A stretch of 64,000 nucleotides of DNA, taken from assembly GCF_020497125.1 (NCBI RefSeq), contig NC_059084.1:33386203-33450202 (forward strand), read 5' to 3'. Each line of letters starts with the position of its first letter. Positions within the stretch are counted from its first letter, which is position 1. The DNA is from Mauremys mutica (Eukaryota; Chordata; Testudines; Geoemydidae). Positions 58,860-64,000 of the stretch are shown here, in pieces. The notes under the pieces are model-generated. The model ran no database searches. It was not told the DNA's origin and was given only the letters and a program-made list of their open reading frames with translations. The translations under genes were made by a program, and so were the position numbers.

Positions 58860-59210
58860 ATCCCCCCTCCCCCTTGTTTTCTTTTCTACCTCAGGTGTAA
58901 CTTCCTAACCCTGATTTGTTTGAGCAGGTCTAGTTTTCTATATATGACTTTTGTAACCTTTAGTAATGTCCGTTATGGTGGTTTAGCCTCCTTGTGCGGT
59001 TCTCACTATTCCGTAAATAACTTCTATGGTTCAGCTGGTTGCTTCTCTCTCGCTCTCTCTCTGAGCTTTACTCTCGTGTTTTTAGCTTCCCCCATTCACT
59101 CGGCAGCGACGCCTCTCGTACCTAAGCTAAAGATCCCTGCAGCACCCAAAATCTTGTGGGGTTTGCTCAGCAAAGGGGTTACTGCCAGTACAATTGTGAT
59201 GTGAGAGTCG
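58860..59210 (+). repeat. LTR-like AT-richer repeat, right copy
   Basis: Counterpart of 18,060-18,480, with a shorter (CT)n tract. Confidence 0.45.
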
Positions 59211-59559
59211 GGACAGGGACGTGCTGAACCTGGGATCTACGAGGGTGGCAGCCTGGAAGTGCTGCTCGACCCAGCCTGCTGCTGTACTTGTGGCACATAA
59301 GGGGGGGCAGCTTGGAAGTGCTGATTGACCCGGTCCACTCAGACTTGCTCTGTTAATGTGTGTGTGAATCTTCAGGCGGTTCTGGGCACTTGCAGCAGGG
59401 AGAAGTAGAGCTCTGTATGAAAACACAAGTGACACTACAGAGCCCCCCTCCCCCCAGAAACGTAACCCTAATAACTGAGCATACCCCAAAGTAACGGGCA
59501 AAGCTGGTAACACTGGGATTTCGGCACCTCTCTGGAGTTCAGCGCCAGGCAGGGCAGGA

Positions 59560-60660
59560 GGGGGTAGATCCGTATGATTCCTCACCCCCCCTGGCTGTGG
59601 GAGACCTGGGTCCATCCCCCCGTGCCTGCCTGGGAGACGGGATTTGAACCTGGGCTCCCCCGTGCAGGAGCGCGCGCTGACCACACTGCGGGGGTCGCCC
59701 CGGGAGCTGCCGTGAGGACCGGGTAAGGGGAGCTGTTGGGCCAGAGAGCAAGTGAGTGACTCGAGCCTGGTGCCTGCAGAGCTCCCCGGGGGAGCAAAGA
59801 GCAGGACCCCCGGCTGGTGAGTTACTGATCCAGAGAACAGCTCCGGCTGGAGCCTCCCCTGGAGCTCTGGGTTCAGGTGCTGCAGCCCAGTGACAGGCCC
59901 ACGCTCCTGGCCTGTCTCCCCATCCAGCAGGGTGGGGAGCTGAACCGGGGCGACTGCTCAAAGCCCTGGGGTAAAAGCTATAAGGAGCCAGCTGGAGCTC
60001 AGAGCAAGCCCCTGGATCCGGCCTTGCGACAGCGGCTTGGAGCCTCCCCTGGGGCCGAGAACCTGGGCACCTGCTGGAGATGCAGGGCCTGGGGTCGTAG
60101 GCAGGGCTGTAGGGACCCTGGCAGCGAATAGTCAGGTGCAGCAGGAGCTCGCAGGGCTCGGCAGCTGCTGAGAGGGTTGGGGAACGCCCTGGAAGCCCGA
60201 ACGTTGGACAGCAGAGCCGGAAGTGGGAGTTGGGCACCTGTCTGAATGGTAAGATCCTTTGCCAGCCGCCCTGGGCCAATGCCCCGTGTCTGCCCCCTGC
60301 ACCCCACGTGCTCCCCGCTCTCCGGGGCTCCTCCTGGCCCCTGCTAGCCGGCCCAGTGTCTGGGTCCAGCTGCTCTGCCCCACCAGAAAGCCGGAGCTGG
60401 GAGTGCCAATGCACCCGCTCAGGGCAGGCAGTCCCTGACCCTGCTGGGAACCCAGTGCCCTGGGCAGCCGTGGGGAGCTCGGAGCCCCGGGACCCCAGCC
60501 AAAGCCAGGCAGACAGACAAACCGGGGGAACTGCTTTATTCCAGCGAGGGGCTGGCAGAGACAGTCTCCGCCCGCAGCAGCAAGGGCCTGTCTGCACAAC
60601 CACCTTCCTCCGCTGTAAGTGACTGGGTCAGTTTAAACTGTTTTCCTTAAACTTATGCAA
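59560..60660 (-). repeat. Uninterrupted older repeat, right copy
   Basis: Counterpart of 18,780-19,900. It keeps the 15 bases (around 60,221-60,236) that are lost in the left copy and therefore matches 8,720-8,760 better. Confidence 0.73.
60535..60540 (-). terminator. Candidate polyadenylation signal of gene C
   Basis: AATAAA on the minus strand, 279 bases after the stop codon of copy C, inside the interspersed repeat. Confidence 0.48.
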
Positions 60661-60818
60661 CCAACTGGCTGCTCTTAATTTAGGATCCCTGTGGGGGGGT
60701 TAGCGGGGCTGGAGGCCCAGCGTAGCTGGGGTGGGGGTGGGGTATAGGGATGGGGAGGTTCAGCTGGTTTGGAGGCCCTGGGTAGCTTGGGGGGAGGGGT
60801 ACAGGGATCTGGGGGGGC

Positions 60819-60898
60819 TCAGAGCCCAAAGACAGCAGGGCCAATGCTGCAGCCCAGCAGGGTGTTGGCGGCTTCCAGACATTCGCTCAGCCGGGGCC
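60819..60898 (-). CDS. VWA5A: Gene C exon 18 (terminal)
   Basis: Same length and borders as gene B exon 18. One replacement (Val to Ile in CSIGPAVFGL) is visible. Confidence 0.87.
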
Positions 60899-63606
60899 CT
60901 GCAACGAGAAGAGGGTCGGGGGAGACATCAGCCTGGGGAACAGGGGGGCGGGGGGAGGAGACTCCAGCCAGGGAATGGGGGACAAAGGGCAGAGAGCTCA
61001 CAGCCCGGGGCACTGACCTAGGGGAGCTGTGGGGATGGGGAGCAGGGGGCTGGGAGCCTGTCTGTCCTGGGACTGGAGGCCTCTGGGGGTCTGGCTGGGG
61101 GACCAGAGGCTGTTAGGATGCCGGGGGGCCCATGGGACGCAGGATCCCAGGGCTGTGGTTGGCTGGACTGTGGGGTCCTATGGGGTGGGGTTGGTACTGT
61201 GGGCTTGTGGGATCTTGGGGGGGGTTGGGGGGCAGGCTGGGCTGTGGGACAGTCTCCAGACGGTCGGGGGGGGCTATGGAGGAGGGGCTCTCCAGTAGAG
61301 GGCCTGGGCCGTGCCCCCGACCCCCCCCACTCCCGTCTCACCTGCTTGGCCCCGCACCCAGCCCACAGCCTTGGCCTCCAGCAGCTCCCACTCGTCGCGC
61401 TGCCCCGCGGCCCGGCCGTGCAGCCAGACCACGGCCAGCACCGTGGCCCAGACGCCGGGGGGCACGTCCTGTGCGGGGGGAGAGACACAGCTTGAGACAG
61501 CGCCCAGCCCGTCCCCCAGAGCGCTGCCCCGGCCCTGGGGACCCCCTGAACCCCTCCCAGCGCTGCTCCCAACCTCCTGCCCTAGGGACCCCTCTGCCCT
61601 CCCAGCGCTGCCCCCATTCCCCTGTCCGGGGAACCCCCCCAATCCAGCGCTCCTGCCCCTTCCCCAAACTCAGAGGGTTCCCAGCCCCCCTCCGCTCTAG
61701 CACCCTGGACCCCCTACCCAGATGCCCAGTGCCATGCCCGGGGGTAGGGAGACAGCCTCAGAGAGGACCCAGCCTGGGCCTCCTCATGTCCCCCCTCAGC
61801 CCTGGGCCCCCTCGATCCAACGCTCCAATTCCCTGCAAGGGGGTTCTAGCTCCCCGCTGTGGGCCCGTCTCCCCCACTGGGCTTCAGATTCAGGGGTCAT
61901 TGATCCAGTCGCCCTCAGACCCGCCCCCAGCCTGGGTCACGCCCAGTCTCATCTGGGAGCTGAGAACAGGCCCAACTCATGGCACCTGCCCCCCCATCTC
62001 TCCCCTCTCCTCTGCCTCCTGCACTCACCTTACTGGGCATCCTCCCCCTGGCGTCGGTCTCGCTCACCCCCAGCGCAGCAGCCAGACGGGGGTCCAGGTC
62101 CCACGAGCCGTCGGCATTCTGCAGAGACACCAGCCTCAGCAGGGGAGATTCCTCCGGAGCCCGCTCTAGGGAGAGAGGTGGGGAGATGGCTCTTGCACAG
62201 GGTTATGGGTACAGAACAGCAACGTGGCCTATCCAGGCTGGGGGACAGCCAAGCTTAACTGTGACCCTCTGTGCATCCTTAACTCTGCCCCTGCATGAGC
62301 TTCTTTTATCTACTCCTCTGCATCCTTAACCTTTCCGTGGGCACCCTCAACTCTGCCCCTTCCTGCACCCATGGGATGACAACTAATTTGCAGTTGGAGT
62401 TGGGAACCAAAGTCCCTTGGGCCTCATGAATGTCTCAGCCCCAATCATTAATCTCACAACCCCAGGGTGTTTCTCAAACACAATCTGACCCCGGGACCAT
62501 CCCGCACTACAACCTGTGATACAGACATAGTCCGGGGAGACACAGAAGCGTCTAAGGGTATAGGGGAGACGGGATGTTACACAGTCTATATGATATTACA
62601 GCTGCCTGGGCCAGGGTTATGAGGCAGAGTTAAGGTTACCTGGGCTACAGCAAGGTTGTATTTCCACACTCTTCAAATTCAGGTTTAAGGGGAGCCTTAA
62701 CTAACATTTCTGCCTTTCGTGGGCTTCTTTGTTTAGAAACCAGACCGGGCCAACCACGATCTGTGCCCCTGAACTCACCTGTACAAACACCCGAGCCTGG
62801 GCCCAGCTTCACAAGGTATTTTTGTCTGGGAATTTAGCTGTGCCCATTTCAGAGAAAACTGCCCAGCGACATTTCTGTTACTAAAAAGCGACTGATTACC
62901 CCCTCCGCTGCCCAGCTGGGCCCTCCCCACATGTAGCTCATTAATACAAACTCACCCCCCAAATTCCAGCTTCACAGAGTTTATTGCCTGGGAGTTTCCT
63001 TATTTTTCCCATTTTCTTGCAAGATCATTTACGTCCTGACACTTAAAAAACAACCAGCTGCGGATTCCCCCTCCCCCAGCATCACACTGCTGTTTTGCCC
63101 AGGAAGTTCCTTCACTTTCTATGTGGCTGTTAAACACTTGCCCGGCTCTGGGACCGTCAGGGCACGTCTGTCTCTGACCCGATGAAGCGTCATCCTGGTG
63201 TTTCCCCCCATCTCTGAGTCCTGATTCCCAGCCCCTGCCCCCCTCACCTTCCTTGGACGCAGTCTCCAGCAGGGCGCTGTGTGTGCAGGACTTCCTGACC
63301 TTGTGTTGGGGGCTCCCACAGCTGCGCTTCAGCATGGCGAGGGAGCCAGGAGGAGCGGTGCCGGGGGAGGAGAGAGCCCGTACTGGCCATGGGGAGCTCT
63401 GGTGGGGATGGGGGACAAGCAGCGGTTCTCACCTGGCACATCCAAGCTGTCGTCAAAGTCGCAGTCCACGGCGCAGTCCGCGGACTGATAGCAGAGATCT
63501 TGGTCCCAGTCCTCGGGCATAGGGGCGGAACAGCACATGGCCCTGGAGGCCAAGTTCATGTTGCTGAAACCCTGCATCTTCCACATGTGGGGTACGGCCC
63601 CGAAGC
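60819..63606 (-). CDS. VWA5A: VWA5A-like gene, copy C, 3' part
   Basis: The last four coding exons, running off the right edge: exon 18 at 60,819-60,898 (80 bases, ending CSIGPAVFGL, stop TGA), exon 17 at 61,342-61,468 (127), exon 16 at 62,029-62,165 (137) and a diverged exon 15 at 63,248-63,606 (359). Exons 16-18 have the same lengths, phases and splice signals as gene B and are open. Exon 15 is 32 bases longer than in B, which breaks the phase: the frame entering from the 5' side stops at about 63,329-63,331, and the frame needed for exon 16 is a different one. Copy C may be a pseudogene, or exon 15 may be spliced differently. Confidence 0.88.
61342..61468 (-). CDS. VWA5A: Gene C exon 17
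   Basis: 127 bases. Encodes [15 protein letters not shown] as in B. Acceptor GCACAG, donor GTGAGA. Confidence 0.89.
62029..62165 (-). CDS. VWA5A: Gene C exon 16
   Basis: 137 bases. Encodes [18 protein letters not shown] as in B. Acceptor CCCTAG, donor GTGAGT. Confidence 0.89.
63248..63606 (-). CDS. VWA5A: Gene C exon 15, diverged and out of phase
   Basis: It opens GFGAVPHMWKMQG after a CCCAG acceptor and includes SADCAVDCDFDDSLDV, clearly related to B's [16 protein letters not shown] strong internal donor CAG|GTGAGA lies at 63,432-63,427. The 3' part in another frame reads VRKSCTHSALLETASKE, related to B's [17 protein letters not shown]. The internal acceptors I checked do not restore the phase. 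Confidence 0.65.
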
Positions 63607-64000
63607 CTGGGAGGGAGACAGAGAGGGACAGAGACACGCGGACAGAGACAAGCTAAGAGAGGGAAGGGAAATGCCCCCCCCCCACAGCACCCAGAGCCAA
63701 CACACCGATGGGACCCCTCCCCCATGCCCCCCAGTTGGGACCCCCCTAGACCCAGACCCATCCTTCTCTCCCCGCAGCTCCCCCAGAGTCAGGATCTCCC
63801 CCTAGCCCATCCCCCCAAGCTGGGACCCCCTGGATCCCGTCCCTCCCCTGCAGCTTTCCCCCAGCTTAGACCCCTCATCAAGCCCCAGGGGGCACGGGGG
63901 CGGGTGCTGCACCCCATGGATGAGGGCAGGATGCTGGGGGAGGGGGGCGAGAGGCCCCCGCTAGCCAGGCCTGCTCATGACAACGATGCGCCCGCCCCTC

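Larger units (their letters stand above)
42225..64000. repeat. Right copy of the tandem segmental duplication
   Basis: Collinear with 1 to about 23,700. Main differences: about 140 extra bases at 46,052-46,190, a 1.48-kb deletion at about 47,183, a 31-base deletion at about 48,980, small G-tract changes, and strong divergence limited to 63,248-63,606. Confidence 0.93.

Overview
The window is vertebrate nuclear DNA, most likely from a cryptodiran turtle. The grounds are abundant CR1 LINEs, a tRNA-derived SINE (26,481-26,660) that I recognise as the tortoise-type Pol III SINE, several sauropsid-style LTRs and hAT-like elements, and GC-rich short introns of microchromosome character. The species call is inference. 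No bacterial-style genes, CRISPR arrays or operons are present.

The only substantial host gene family is a VWA5A-like gene (VIT domain plus von Willebrand factor A domain) on the minus strand. Gene copy B is seen from its start codon (42,077) to its stop (20,024): 17 coding exons, all with GT/AG borders and matching phases, totalling 835 codons. One codon (376, at 30,767-30,769) reads TAG inside the vWA domain, so B as written is either a pseudogene, a null allele or a sequencing error. The last four exons of a second copy (C) occupy 60,819-63,606 and run off the right edge. A 5' segment matching B's upstream region lies at 1-1,340 and implies a third copy (A) off the left edge.

The window is about one and a half units of a tandem segmental duplication. 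Positions 1 to about 23,700 correspond to about 42,225-64,000, a few percent diverged by eye. The offset is 42,224 at the left and 40,795 near 20 kb. The shift is mainly a 1.48-kb deletion in the right copy, which removed an olfactory-receptor pseudogene and part of an LTR.

Layout: 1-1,340, 5' non-coding region of copy A with a minisatellite; 1.4-2.4 kb, CR1 reverse-transcriptase fragment; 2.7-5.1 kb, nothing recognised; 5.1-5.8 kb, OR pseudogene; 5.9-14 kb, a stack of nested LTR elements and an env-bearing endogenous retrovirus relic inside an older repeat; 15.5-17.8 kb, relic VWA5A exons 8 and 9; 18-19.9 kb, repeats; 20-42 kb, gene B with CR1, hAT, LTR and minisatellite insertions in its introns; 42.2-64 kb, the second copy of the same landscape ending in gene C.

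The most unusual points are the tandem VWA5A-like array, the nonsense codon in B, the strong and local divergence of exon 15 between B and C (with a frame break in C), and a nested transposon stack whose empty site is preserved a few kb away, which allows insertions to be dated relative to the duplication.
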